From the NCBI RefSeq assembly GCF_003573695.1, contig NC_039359.1:94423275-94487274 (forward strand): DNA of 64,000 bases, given 5' to 3'. Below are positions 1 to 10,394 of this stretch, in pieces. The notes beneath the pieces were generated by a model that saw only the letters and a list, made by a program, of their open reading frames with translations, was not told the origin of the DNA and made no database searches. The stretch is from Papaver somniferum (taxonomy: Eukaryota; Streptophyta; Magnoliopsida; Ranunculales; Papaveraceae). How positions within the stretch are numbered: position 1 is the stretch's first letter; each line of letters opens with the position of its first letter. The translations under genes and the position numbers were made by a program.

Positions 1-2
1 AG

Positions 3-800
3 ATCCTTTATGAGGGTTTAGATTATTCGACAACAACCATGGTTGAGTCTCTATGCACTGGTGGGCTTGAAAACCGAACTGTCGATGCGGCGATGGAATT
101 TTTGAATGAAATCGCCGAAAAGACCCACCAGTGGGAAAATAGTAGGGAACCCAGGAAAACAATTTTTTTCGGCAGAGGACACCTTAATAGGGTAGAAGGA
201 GGCTTTGAATCAGATACCAAAATTGCAGCAATAGCTAAAAGGTTAGAAGCTATAGAATTGGGTCACACTAGTGATAGGGTAAAGCCTTTTTGGGAAGGCC
301 AGACTATTGAAAAACAAGCTAATGCTCTTTATAATAATAACACTACATTTGATAACCGTCAGAAATTTGACCCATATTCAGAAACCTATAATCCTGGTTG
401 GAGAAACCATCCGAACCTCTCATGGTCTAAGGACCAGAATCAAGGTCAGTTTAGTAATTCGAACGCTTCCCAGGATATGGCTATACTAAGAACCCTTCAG
501 TACCAGCTCAGTTTCAGAATCATTTCGATAAGAAAATTTTAAGTCTATAGGAATCTCTTGCCGTTTTAACCCAACAAACTACAACGTTTCATCAATCAAT
601 GATACAGGGTTTAGAAGAAAATAAAAAGTTGGTCTATGCTAATTCTCAGGCTATTTCCGAGTTAAAAACCCAGGTTGGTTTAATAAATGAGTCTTTGAGA
701 GAAAAAGGTAGGTTCCCTAGTCAAACACAACCCAACCCTAGAGGAGTTCATGAAGTAGGTGAAAAACCATCACATCGGTTGAATTCAATTAGAACCTTTA
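3..800 (+). pseudogene. Gypsy gag, C-terminal part (broken)
   Basis: Frame 3-542 is open from the window edge and reads ILYEGLDYSTTTMVES..., so gag continues upstream. It carries the Gypsy gag signature GWRNHPNLSW near 397-435. The frame is lost around 500-545 and picked up again from 599, where the protein reads as the variable gag/protease linker (QTQPNPRGVHEVGE, near 725-770). The two pieces lie in different frames, so at least one indel is present. No zinc knuckle is visible. Confidence 0.75.
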
Positions 801-859
801 GGAGTGTTAGAGTTGTAGACAATCAGGTAACCATGCCCGATAGTGATCATACTGTAGTA

Positions 860-2030
860 AACCCCTCGGGACCACCCATAGCTGAGGAGACTGATAAAAT
901 CTCTGATGATGTGAATTCGGTTCCTGAGAGGCCCTATTTTATGCCTAGAACCCCATTTCCCCAGCTACTAGTACCAACAAAGAGTGAATCCAACTTTAAT
1001 GACATAATGGAGGTTTTTAATAAAGTTACCATAAACCTTCCGTTACTAGAAGCAATTAGGAAACTACCGGCATATGCCAAGTTTCTTAAAGATATGTGTA
1101 TGCGAAAGCGAAAGCTTAGTGTCCCTAAAAAAGCCTTTTTAGCTAGTCATGTAAGTTCGATCATTCAGAACCCCACAACTCCTAAGTATAAAGACCCAGG
1201 TGACCCTACTATTACTTGCACGATAGGAAAACATTGGGTAGATAAAGCTTTACTTTACTTAGGAGCTAGTGCGAACTTACTGACGTACCATGTGTACTTA
1301 CAACTAGGACTTGGATAATTGAAGCCTACCAAGATAACACTCCAGTTAGCTGATAGGTGTGTTAAAATTCCTCGTGGTGTGATAGAGGATGTTCTAATTG
1401 AGGTATTACAAGTTTATTTATCCTGTGGATTTCGTGGTCTTAGATACCCAACCTGTCCCTGACCCAGAGAACCAGATACCTATGATTTTAGTTCGCCCAT
1501 TTTTAGCTACGTCTAATGTGATTATAAACTGTCGAAATGGTATTATGAATCTATATTTTGGTAATATGACTATTGAGTTGAATATTTTTAATGTCAATAA
1601 TATACATTCTGAGCTAGATGACACGTGCATTCAAGAGGTGAACATGATAGGAACATTAATTCAGGAGTCATTACCAAACATCATATCAGAAGATCCATTA
1701 GAGAATTTTCTAGCCCACTTTAGCATGGATTTCGACGAAGATAACAACATTGAACAAGTAAATGCTTTGTTGGATTCTATTCCTGTGTTAGATATTGATA
1801 AATGGAAAGCTAAGTTCGAACCATTACTATATTCCGGATCTACCTTAATCCCTTATTTAAAAGAGTCTGAAGAGCCTCCTAGGTTGGACCCTAATTATGC
1901 ATTTTTAGGCCCATCTTAGACTTTTCCTGTGATTATAGCTTCTGATCAGGACAATAGGCCAGAGATCGTGCTTCAAGACAATAAGGAAACTTTAAGGTTG
2001 ACCATAGAGGATATGAAACATAAGTCCAAT
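860..2030 (+). pseudogene. Gypsy retropepsin-like protease region (broken)
   Basis: The 599-1318 frame contains PFPQLLVP...FNKVTINLPLLEAI...KLPAYAKFLKD and then the protease segment ALLYLGASANLLTYHVYLQLGLG. In related elements the active site reads D-L/S-G-A; here the aspartate codon position encodes Tyr, and a TAA stop follows at 1316. The protein resumes in another frame as YPVDFVVLDTQPVPDP...PMILVRPFLATSNVIINCRNG (1420-1545), the conserved protease C-terminal half. It ends at ...YAFLGPS (1916), followed by FPVIIASD, after which the expected reverse transcriptase is absent. The segment cannot make an active protease. Confidence 0.8.
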
Positions 2031-3806
2031 AGTTTGTATGCCTCAAATGCATTTAGAGGATGAACCACCTGATTACAACTTAGAGAAAGCAATTGACCTT
2101 TTTCAGGAACATGATGGTCTAGAAATTAGGAAAATTGTGACTATTCTATCTAGATACACCGAAAATTCTAAGTTTGGGGGTAGTGATCGTCAAGTTTCCC
2201 CATTAGAAGTCCCTAACCTGGGAATCGAGCCTAGTGTGCCTGAAGTATTACCTGAGTCTCTTCCGACCCCACAACCTGATCCTCTTGATACTGTCCGGGA
2301 GGAAATCCAGGAATTAGAAACCCATAGTTCAGAAGAATCCGTTTGTCAAGACACTCATATGAAGCCCAAGTGGGCACCGCAGAAAAACCCAGTTGTCTTG
2401 CAAGAAACCTTGGATGAGGATGTGCTCTGTCTGTTCATTTTTCTGATTTGGTGCAGTTGTCTCATAATTGTGGCAGTTTTATTTGATTTTGTTGACCCAC
2501 AGTTGTTTCAACTATTGATATATGATTTGAAAAGGTAACTAGCCATTTTTGGTATTTAACGTCTGGCTGAAGACTTTAAATTTAGCACTTCTTGGGAAGT
2601 AACCCATGCTCATGCAACACGGTAATATCTTTCCTTATCTCTTTTGCTTCAAATGGTAACAGTTTCTCCTTGTTCATGCTTTTAATTTTATCTTTAGAAC
2701 ATTGTTAGATTTAAGTTTGGGGGTATGGGAGAAACTTTTTAGTTGAAATAAATAAACTCCAGAGCCTAGAAATTTATTCTTATTAAGGATATCACTAACC
2801 AATCTAAGTGGATGGAAGCATCTTGGTTATAGGAGTTGAGGAACCAATATGATTAGATGGAAACATCTAAAGAGTCTATTCATAAAAGCACGGAGCTCAG
2901 GTGTTAGAAATAACATGGTAGTTTCGCCATATCTCGTTGATTCCTTTTCACTTCTGTTTTTATTTTGTTTTCTTTTTAAAATATGTTTCTCTAAGTGATT
3001 TGGTGGGGCACACGATTTAAGTTGTTACCACTGCTAGAGTGAAATAGAGTGATTGAGATTCCAAAAAAAAATGAAAAAGAAAAAAAAAAGAGAGAAAAAA
3101 AAAAGATGAAAAAGAAAAAAAATAATATTGAAACCAGACCATTAGACCAACCGGAATAAATTCAATAAAATCTACCACTGGTTCCCTTGTATATGCCAGC
3201 TGAGTTGATCTAGAATTAGGAATATCGATCACTGGTTCCCTTGTATATGCTAGTTGTATTGATAATAGTCAGACCAGTATCTAAGTCCAATAGGATAGGT
3301 TCATTTTGGCAGTGGCCTTCAGACAGATATGAGAAACATTGTTCACTTAGTCAATATCAAAACCATCTATGTTTTTCTATATCCATCTCTTAATCTATCC
3401 ATGTGACTTGTTAACTCCGGATATTGATGTCCATAGTGCGACTATCTGAGTAGATCTTTGTCACTTATATGTTAATTTTAGTATGCTTGAGTGCAAACTC
3501 GTGTATAACAATTGGAATTTCGCATCAGGGTACTTCCTCCTGTAGTCAATAAGTATGCTAACCAAGGACATTCTTTAGTGCATTCCAAGGTTCTGCGTAG
3601 ATAGCTAGGGTCTGGAGTAAAGGTTTTGTGGGTATATCTCTTGTAAGCCCTCCTGAGACTATAACTCGACCACTAGGGCCACCTAGGGGTTTAAAGGCTT
3701 GTTGCACATGCTAAGTGCAACCGACGATGCCTGCGACAGTGTGTTAGGATTTTATTTTGTAGATTTGATTTGCTCGGGACTAGAAAATCGTAAGTTTGGG
3801 GGTATT
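2031..3806 (+). other. Gypsy 3' non-coding region with polypurine tract
   Basis: No coding homology is visible. The 2038-2538 reading frame is open but has no domain I recognise; its end is hydrophobic. The stretch holds two GTTTGGGGG tracts (about 2714 and 3794), the second immediately before the LTR and therefore the likely plus-strand primer. A purine-rich A/G tract sits at 3060-3123. Two near-identical segments around 'CACTGGTTCCCTTGTATATGC' (3175 and 3230) form a short direct repeat. Confidence 0.6.
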
Positions 3807-5470
3807 TGATAGACGCATTTATGTATCTATTTTGATCTCGATTTTCTATATTGTTAGTACCCATTTTTGTACTTATTTTGGTATTTTATGTTCCTGTAGG
3901 TGTTTCTGGAGAAATAAGCTTTTGCGGGAAAATCGGCTCGAAAAGTTGATAAAGGCACCCGGAGGACACCTACTATTCGGATTCTCAGATTGGATAAGGG
4001 GTACTTCAATTACTAAGGGGCAACCTCACTGCTATTTTCACCCCATATGTGCTATTTACCCTCCCCCCATAGTTATTCGCACCGCTGATCTAGATAAGGG
4101 GCATCTTCTTCCACATTTTGAATTTAAAGTTATGGCGGAAAAATTGTTGCAGGACAATTCAACTTAGGGTTCGAAATTTTGGGAGGATTTAAAGAGATTA
4201 AATCTCGGAATTTTGGTGGGCTGGACTTCTTATATCATAACAGGGTTGGTACTATTGATTGGATCGAAGTAAATGGGCTAGATAACTCGGGTTGAGGCAA
4301 AACAAGGGTGAGGATATTTCATCATTCCCTGGATTGAATTTGGGGAAGATTCAAGCGGGATTTCTTGTTGGATTTGGTTTGTGCTGGCCTGTAGAGATTA
4401 AACAAAGTTTGGGCTCGAGTTATAATCAGAAACAAAGAAGATTTCTACGTGATTTCTATAAAACAAGGCAATAAGATACTCTCGGGTTTTCATTTTCTGT
4501 CTGGTGATATACACGATAAGTACGTGGAGATTTGGTCAATAATACTCTCAGAAGATCGTATTTTATCCTAAAAAAGAATCCTGACCACACAAAGACGTGT
4601 ATAAGAGATTATTGCCGTGACTTTCACGGAAAGTAAATAAGCAATTTAATCGGGATTTGGAGGTTTCTGAATGGTATAAAAGGACTTTTCGAGTTCCAGG
4701 AGAAGGTATTGAAGTTTAGAAGAAGTTAGGGGAAGTTTAGAACACCATAGAGATCAACAGGAAGAGTTGCATGAAGTCGAGTTCTGTTGGTGTAGAAGGA
4801 AGAACACGAAGAACATTAGATCCTTTAGAACAGTCTTTTATTCCACAACATATCTCTTCTATCATTTCCTGTAACAGTTTTTATTCAACAGTTCTCTGCA
4901 ACAGTCAGTTTGTAAACCCCGTAAACCGTTGAAAATTGTCTACTTTATTAATTCTCTCTTGTTTTTCACCCTTTTGAGCCATGAACACATATTTTGAGCA
5001 CGTGAATAATATGATGAGCTAAACTCCTTAGTTGATGCGACAGAGGAAGCGATTTTTCCAATTACTATGTGATAATTTCTATTTAATTAATTTTTGCAAT
5101 CTCTTTTATGATTATTTACACTGAACTGAAATTGAATATATGATTCTGATTAAGTGGTTGTGTTCTCAATTGATGGGTCATGCTTAGGTTAAGTCTTTTG
5201 ATGGTCCATGCTTTCGATTTACAACTATTGTTTTGAGAATCTACTTGTCTAGGCGAAAATATTAGAATCACTTTAAACGTAAAGAGTTGCATGAATATTG
5301 ATTAGATTAAATCACATAGAAATTGGAGATTGGTGGAATCCCGAGCCTCACTGCTTTTAAAATCTTCATAACAACATCGTCTTGAGTTTTCTATTTTAAA
5401 ATATAATTCTAAAATCAAATCTCTACAAGTCTGAGAAACGAACTTTGTTACCACTTTCTACAACACATCA
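3807..5470 (+). repeat. 3' LTR of the Gypsy element
   Basis: It starts TGATAGACGC directly after the purine-rich tract AAGTTTGGGGGTATT. A TATA box (TATAAAA) lies at 4675-4681, about 870 bases into the LTR. The first ~115 bases match the solo LTR at 52452-53652 (minus strand) closely, but the remainder does not. The 3' end is placed at ...CACATCA (5470) because an end of ATCA would pair with the TGAT start. No target-site duplication can be checked because the 5' end is outside the window. Confidence 0.65.
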
Positions 5471-6290
5471 TCCACCATTTCCTTTATTTAGTAACGTCTC
5501 TTTATTATTTAAAAGCTAATTAGGATGTCGGTCACATGGGAGAGAATTAAATAATTCTAATTGGTTATATTGCCAGTAACTTCTACAACATCACCATTAT
5601 ATAAAATCAGCCTCTCAATATTCTAACTTGTCATCCCAAACTTGTTTAGTTCCACATTTTTAACCTGCTAGAATAATCACTGAAATGCTATCCTTTACAC
5701 TTGTGGTGGATTAAGCCCTTGTCCTAAGCTACCGTGGCATTTTATGTGGGCTGCCGGAATCAGGAAACCATCCAACGAAAAGGAGATTTTGGTCTCTAGT
5801 TACTAACGACTTTAATCGTACATATGGCCGTGATAATTATAGGATTTTAAAACAACTACAACACCGGCTTTGCACGATGCTCTTTAGGTAGTATCTAGTT
5901 CTTGCAAATGGTGATAAGGATATGGCGATGGTCATGTATGCAGCTGAACAGATGCGTCCGTTTATACATTCCGACTCAAACAAATTATTTGGAAATGCCA
6001 TATAAAATCGACTAACGCGGTTGTCCGTTTTTAATACGTGTAATGAAATGCTAATAATAAAATCCTGTGCTTTTTAATGCTACTAGGTTTAAAGTTGTTT
6101 CATTAAAATTGAAAATTTAAAGAACATCATCAGGGGTACAACGAATTAAGTAACTGCAACATTGGAAATTAATTCAAAACCGGAAATTAAATACTATAAC
6201 GGATTACAATAAACCCAAATTACATAATATCGCACGGGTAATTAAATTCTTAAACTTATCAAAGAACAGATAAACACATCTCACTGTTCG
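5471..6290. other. Intergenic, unassigned
   Basis: AT-rich sequence with no convincing reading frame, RNA gene or repeat. Its right part probably includes the downstream region of the minus-strand gene that ends at 6294. Confidence 0.4.
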
Positions 6291-6293
6291 GCA

Positions 6294-7277
6294 TTAGGTA
6301 TACCGGCGGTTTGACGCACGATGAATCATAATCTCGTTTTTCAATCCCACGATGAAATTCCTTTCATTTTTGTCGGTAATAGTATTCAAGTCAATATTCA
6401 TTATCTTCATGTCAGTTTCACGTTGGTGGTTGGTTGCTAACAACTTAGTGATGGCCGCTAAATTACTAATAGATGGACCACAATAGTCTGTTCGAAGAAA
6501 ATTCATCCTTTCTTGAGCTTCCTGTTGCTCCCATTGTAATCTTTGTTCGTCCCTATGTTTAAAATATTCTTACGTTTTGTTCACCCCATCAGTTATCTTT
6601 CTGTCTTCTAGTCTATTTCGTTTCTCTTGTAATCTCTCAGGACCCCTTGGGGGACCCTCTTCCCGATAAAAAAAATTTCTTAGGGTGTAATCCGAGGATT
6701 TACCGGTGGTATTTTGTGAATCAGGAAACGTTTCATCATTATCTTCCACCCCACTCATCGGTTGGCTTGGTTGACTGTCTTGGCTTGGAGTTTGAGGATC
6801 TAAGATTGACGGATCATATTCCCTTGAAAAGTGCATCTTCAAAATTTCAAAAACCTTCTGATGTCTCCAACATTTTCCGTGTTCCCTATCATCCTCGTAT
6901 AACACCTCGCCATCTCGATACTGCATTCAAATTTATTAAATGGTATTAGTGCTAGGTTGTCAGGAATTTTTATTTATGAAATAATTAAGGTTTTGAAACT
7001 CACCGCCGTTTCCGGGTTGCCTCCATTGGCATCATTCCTGAAAGCGGATCTAACATGGCCAACAAACCTTTTAACTTTTTTTTTTCAAAGTGTCGACTCT
7101 TTGCTGGAGGGACTTGGTAGTTTTGTTGGTGTCGCCCCGCCATTGTGCTTGGTATTCAACTACAATACGAGATCAGGACTCTATCTTTCCTTGATCCTTA
7201 CCTATAACCGGGTGACTTGTTATCGCACACCAAGCACCGATTATTGCCACATCTTCGTTTCTAGTAAATTTAGCCAT
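6294..7277 (-). pseudogene. Myb/NAM-associated 'GST T3-like' protein, transposon-related, broken
   Basis: Reading down from the ATG at 7277 gives MAKFTRNEDVAIIGAWCAITSHPVIGK, a trihelix/Myb-like start as in plant proteins annotated 'glutathione S-transferase T3-like' or NAM-associated C-terminal (PF14303), a family often linked to PIF/Harbinger transposons. The middle gives KVFEILKMHF (6820-6870) and the charged C-terminus gives GPERLQEKRNRLEDRK (6600-6660). Three lesions are seen: an in-frame TGA at 7173-7175; a one-base loss in an A8 run (T8 at 7078-7085), after which the family reading continues one frame over; and a TAA near 6570. The last segment (6294-6506) resumes after that stop. Introns could explain some of the breaks, but the TGA is hard to explain that way. 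Confidence 0.6.
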
Positions 7278-7386
7278 GTTTGATAACGGAAAGGAAGTTT
7301 TCGAGTGAGAAAAAATAAATCAGAAGAATGAATGAGAGAGGTTTAGAAATGTTTTTGGTGTGTTTTGGTTGGTTGAAACCAAACTC

Positions 7387-7394
7387 TATTTATA
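7387..7394 (-). promoter_or_regulatory. Candidate TATA box of the Myb/NAM-like gene
   Basis: TATAAATA on the minus strand lies about 110 bases upstream of the ATG at 7277, inside the perfect palindrome CTCTATTTATAGAG-like core (7384-7397). Spacing suits a plant promoter. It is called from sequence only. Confidence 0.45.
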
Positions 7395-7432
7395 GAGTGT
7401 GGAAAATTCGAACGTTGGGATTCAAAAACAGT

Positions 7433-9004
7433 TTAATGATATGAACCTTCGGATTGATTGTCCCTTTGGTGATCAAACGGTTCATATACGCCCCCATTGC
7501 TGGAAAGGCTCGGCTTCAAAACCAGGACGCCTATAGGGTCGGCGTCTGACGCCATTAGGGTTGGCATCTCCTTTTTGCACCGTTGGATCACCAACGGTTC
7601 TCTACATCCAATGGTGTGTATCACTAGACCGTATTGGGGCATCAAACTCCTTGGTACACCGCTGTGGCCAACTCCGAGATCATCATGTGTATCTATGTGA
7701 GTTGTTTTTTTCCTAAGAGCTCTCACGCTATGGCTTATCCAAAACCGGGAATACATCTCTTCCGGGACATAATGAAAGTGGTCACCATTATCAAAATCCA
7801 TCTCCTCACATACCGAATCCAAACTAGGTGGTTGCATGGGATAATTATTTCCCCTACCACCTGCCTCATACATCTCTAGGCCAAATAAGCATGAACTTGT
7901 TCCCTTAACAATATCCTTGAAAACAATTCTCCTCTTAGACGTCTCGAGTGTTGTTTGAAATTCTTGAGTGTGTTGTTGTACACTATCCTTGAACAAGGGG
8001 TCCTAAATAACCACATCTCCCATCCTCATGTTTATCTGCGCGCGTGCATCAGTTACAGAGTGTTTCCGTAGATCCTTTTTCCCCCTGACCTTAAGGTTCA
8101 ACTCATTAAATAGACAAATAGCAGGATGAGGATCGAGTTGCTCATCTCTTAAGCTCTCCCTCAACACTGGCTGACAATTACAAAAATAGAAATAATACCA
8201 AAATTTTATGATCATCCACATCCCACTCATATCTATGCATTTGTACAAACTCCACCCATCTAAACGTTTGTACAAATTACCCAAAGCGGGAGTACCAAAA
8301 TCATAAGACCCAACCTCTTCCAAATTATCCAAAACTAGAAACCATCATTTATCTATTTTTCTACGGCAGTCTGCAAACATAAATGCATCGATACACCATA
8401 GCAAGAACATTCTAGTCAATTCATCGGCAATTTCAACGTTGTTAACCGGAGGTTTTTTGTTTTGTATGTAATTAGCCAAGTGAGAAACACGTATAGTGCA
8501 TGCCTTTGAGTCGTATTCTCCACTTTTCAAATGCTGATTTTTTCTAGATCCCAAATTATCTAACACACCCCAAAAATACTTATCATTCATAACTTCATAA
8601 TCTTTTGACGTGAGTTTTCATTAGGTAATTCTGGGATTGTCTTACCTCCTCCTATTGGAATACCGGTCAATCGATAGAAATCTAGAGGGGTTAAATTTAT
8701 CTCAATCTCGCGGAAGTGAAAGGTTCTAGTCTTCTTCCACTACCTCTCAGATATAGCTTCACATAATCCATTATCCGCATACTTAAAATTATATTGAATT
8801 AGGAAGAAAAACACACATCTGAAGAAGGAGCATTGCCCGAGGGTTGTCATTAACCACTGTATTATAAAAGTCATTCACCATAGACCAACTACTCGTAAAT
8901 TTAAAAATTCTCATACCTAAGTCCTCACATTTATGTTGTTTCCACCCGTTACTTTGAGATATTTCATACAACATCTCAAACCTAGAGAAATCGATATCCT
9001 CCAT
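7433..9004 (-). pseudogene. Plant mobile domain (PMD, MAIN-like) protein, broken
   Basis: PMD proteins are plant proteins (MAIN/MAIL1 and transposon-borne relatives) containing a retroelement/transposon-derived domain. From the ATG at 9004 the reading is MEDIDFSRFEMLYEISQ. It continues in another frame as YADNGLCEAISER, stop, WKKTRTFHFREIEINLTPLDFYRLTGIPIGGG (about 8650-8790), the classic PMD core 'ERW..ETHTFHF..GEMTITLEDV..LTGLP'. The next pieces are LLWCIDAFMFADCRRKIDK (8345-8405) and LEEVGSYDFGTPALGNLYKRLDG (8250-8325), which match the PMD 'LGAFLFPD...LEEVGSYDWGTPALAYLY' region. The C-terminus (7433-7996) is open but unrecognised. At least three frame changes and one TAG interrupt the domain. 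It lies on the same strand as the Myb/NAM-like gene, 156 bases upstream of that gene's ATG, so both may belong to one old transposon. Confidence 0.65.
7526..7568. repeat. Two tandem copies of a GACGCC...GGCGTC dyad motif
   Basis: Two ~21-base units, GACGCCTATAGGGTCGGCGTC-like and GACGCCATTAGGGTTGGCATC-like, lie back to back inside the C-terminal reading frame of the PMD remnant. Each has inverted hexamers GACGCC/GGCGTC around an ATTAGGGTT centre. The same motif recurs at 9679-9803. Confidence 0.7.
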
Positions 9005-9678
9005 TATCTAATCAAGCAAACAGTAGGGTATGCACAATGCTCCATTGAAAACCCTCAAACAAAATCATATTAAAAACATCAATTTCACCCATATAATCAT
9101 TAACACATCAACTTATCAAGAGTTAATCCTCAATCTCATGAAAAAGGGACCCTTCAAAAATTTGTTAACATATATATCAAATTACAAATACATTAACCCT
9201 TCCAAATCACAATTGAATCATGCCAAGTTACTATCAATCAATTTCGTAACTAATATCTCAACCAATTTTTTTCCCCTAAATGAACCCAAATTTCCAAAAC
9301 CCTAAATTTGTATTTCAAATTTTCAACTCAATGGAAACCTTGAGCTACTACTCCATGAAAACATATTCATCTTTATACATTCAATGGAATCCAAATCAAA
9401 CGTTTATAACCTAGATCATAAACATAACATCAATAAAATCAATCAAAACTTAATTTTCATACCTACACTTGATTTGATGATGAAAATCTCCCAAAAAACC
9501 ACCAATAGATTCTCCACAGCAACTAGAACAAACCCTTCTAAAATCTCTCACAAAAACACCCTAAATCCCCATCAATCTAGCGATGCAAAATAGTGGTTTT
9601 CGGTTTGGAAGAAAAAAAATAAAAGGAAAAGAGAAAGGGGAGGTTCTGTTCGTCGGGATGTAAAAATAATGAAACTGA
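9005..9678. other. Leader/upstream region of the PMD gene, no coding signal
   Basis: AT-rich and free of recognisable protein homology on both strands. On the minus strand the segment 9595-9650 is pyrimidine-rich (CCTTTCTCTTTTCC), like a plant 5' leader, so this may be the 5' UTR or promoter region of the PMD gene. Confidence 0.35.
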
Positions 9679-9803
9679 GACGCCATTAGGGTTGGCGCTT
9701 GGACCGGTCAACCAAGTCAAGAAGCCATTAGGGTGGGCGTCTGAGTAAGTTACGAGGAGACGCCATGAGAAATGGCGTATGGCGCCAACCCTAATGGCGT
9801 CTA
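9679..9803. repeat. Cluster of four GACGCC...GGCGTC dyad motifs
   Basis: Units lie at 9679-9698, 9722-9742, 9757-9779 and 9781-9802; the last is inverted. Each pairs GACGCC with GGCGTC (one or two mismatches) and three carry the ATTAGGGTT centre. The cluster sits 675-800 bases upstream of the PMD start codon. Confidence 0.7.
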
Positions 9804-9929
9804 GAGGTTGAATATTGGATCCCCGCTGCGGTAGGACGTTGAATTTTGGTGATGGGGGTTCACCAAAAACCATGAATGTTACCCTCCCATTAGATTAAGC
9901 GTAAGGGAGTATATTTGCTAAGTTACATA

Positions 9930-10380
9930 TATTATTAGAGTATTCCTAGACTTGGAATCGGGCTCGACGCCTACAACAATACTAGCCTTTTCGACTTAGG
10001 AGAACATATAGAATATGATACTACATTTTTCCAAACACTACAACCGTGAGATTTCTTAGGGATTTTGGACAACCAATCAACGGAATCTTCACCATACTCC
10101 TCAACTACAGTGACTCTCCAAAGCGCTGCCTTTTCACTTCCAAATCTCCATACCACTTCATAAGTAAGGTTATATTCGAAAAAACTAAATTTATTTGAAA
10201 CCTGGAACTCCTTCACTCCTTGCCCCTTATGACACATGAGAACCTTCCATCTCACCAGGTGGTACATCTTGTGATGATTTTCCTTGTCATTCTAAATAAA
10301 ATATTTAAACAGTCTTTTAAGCTTCTTAATTTCCAAAGTGGGAGTTTTTGCAAACCAATGCTTGCAAAAATGGAAGGAAC
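9930..10380 (-). mobile_element. LINE fragment (C-terminal of reverse transcriptase)
   Basis: Reading down from about 10340: NDKENHHKMYHLVRWKVLMC, then GVKEFQVSNK, then VWRFGSEKAALWRVTVVEEYGEDSVDWLSKIPKKSHGCSVWKNVV. This is the segment after the RT fingers/palm in plant L1-type LINEs (HLVKWK..C.PK..GG.GI..L...N.ALL.KW.WR...E...LW). Small frame changes and stops make it non-functional. It directly abuts an oppositely oriented LINE. Confidence 0.75.
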
Positions 10381-10394
10381 TCGTCTCATATAGT

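Larger units (their letters stand above)
1..5470 (+). mobile_element. Ty3/Gypsy LTR retrotransposon (Athila/Tat-like), 3' portion, decayed
   Basis: The window opens inside gag and runs through protease, a long non-coding stretch and the 3' LTR. The gag phrase YNPGWRNHPNLSW and the later phrase YAFLGPS...FPVIIASD are typical of plant Gypsy polyproteins. Two stretches ending in 'AAGTTTGGGGGTAT' (about 2714 and 3792) are the kind of polypurine/spacer sequence found near the 3' end of Athila/Tat-type elements. Reverse transcriptase and integrase are missing: the homology stops just before the RT domain near 2030, so this is an internally deleted copy. The 5' LTR lies outside the window. The outer boundary at 5470 is my estimate. 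Confidence 0.85.

Noticed and set aside
2038..2538. Open frame of 166 codons with hydrophobic end
   Set aside because: No domain recognised; lies in the Gypsy 3' non-coding region and begins at an arbitrary ATG.
9577..9873. Minus-strand open frame of 98 codons
   Set aside because: Covers the GACGCC motif cluster and has no domain; probably chance.
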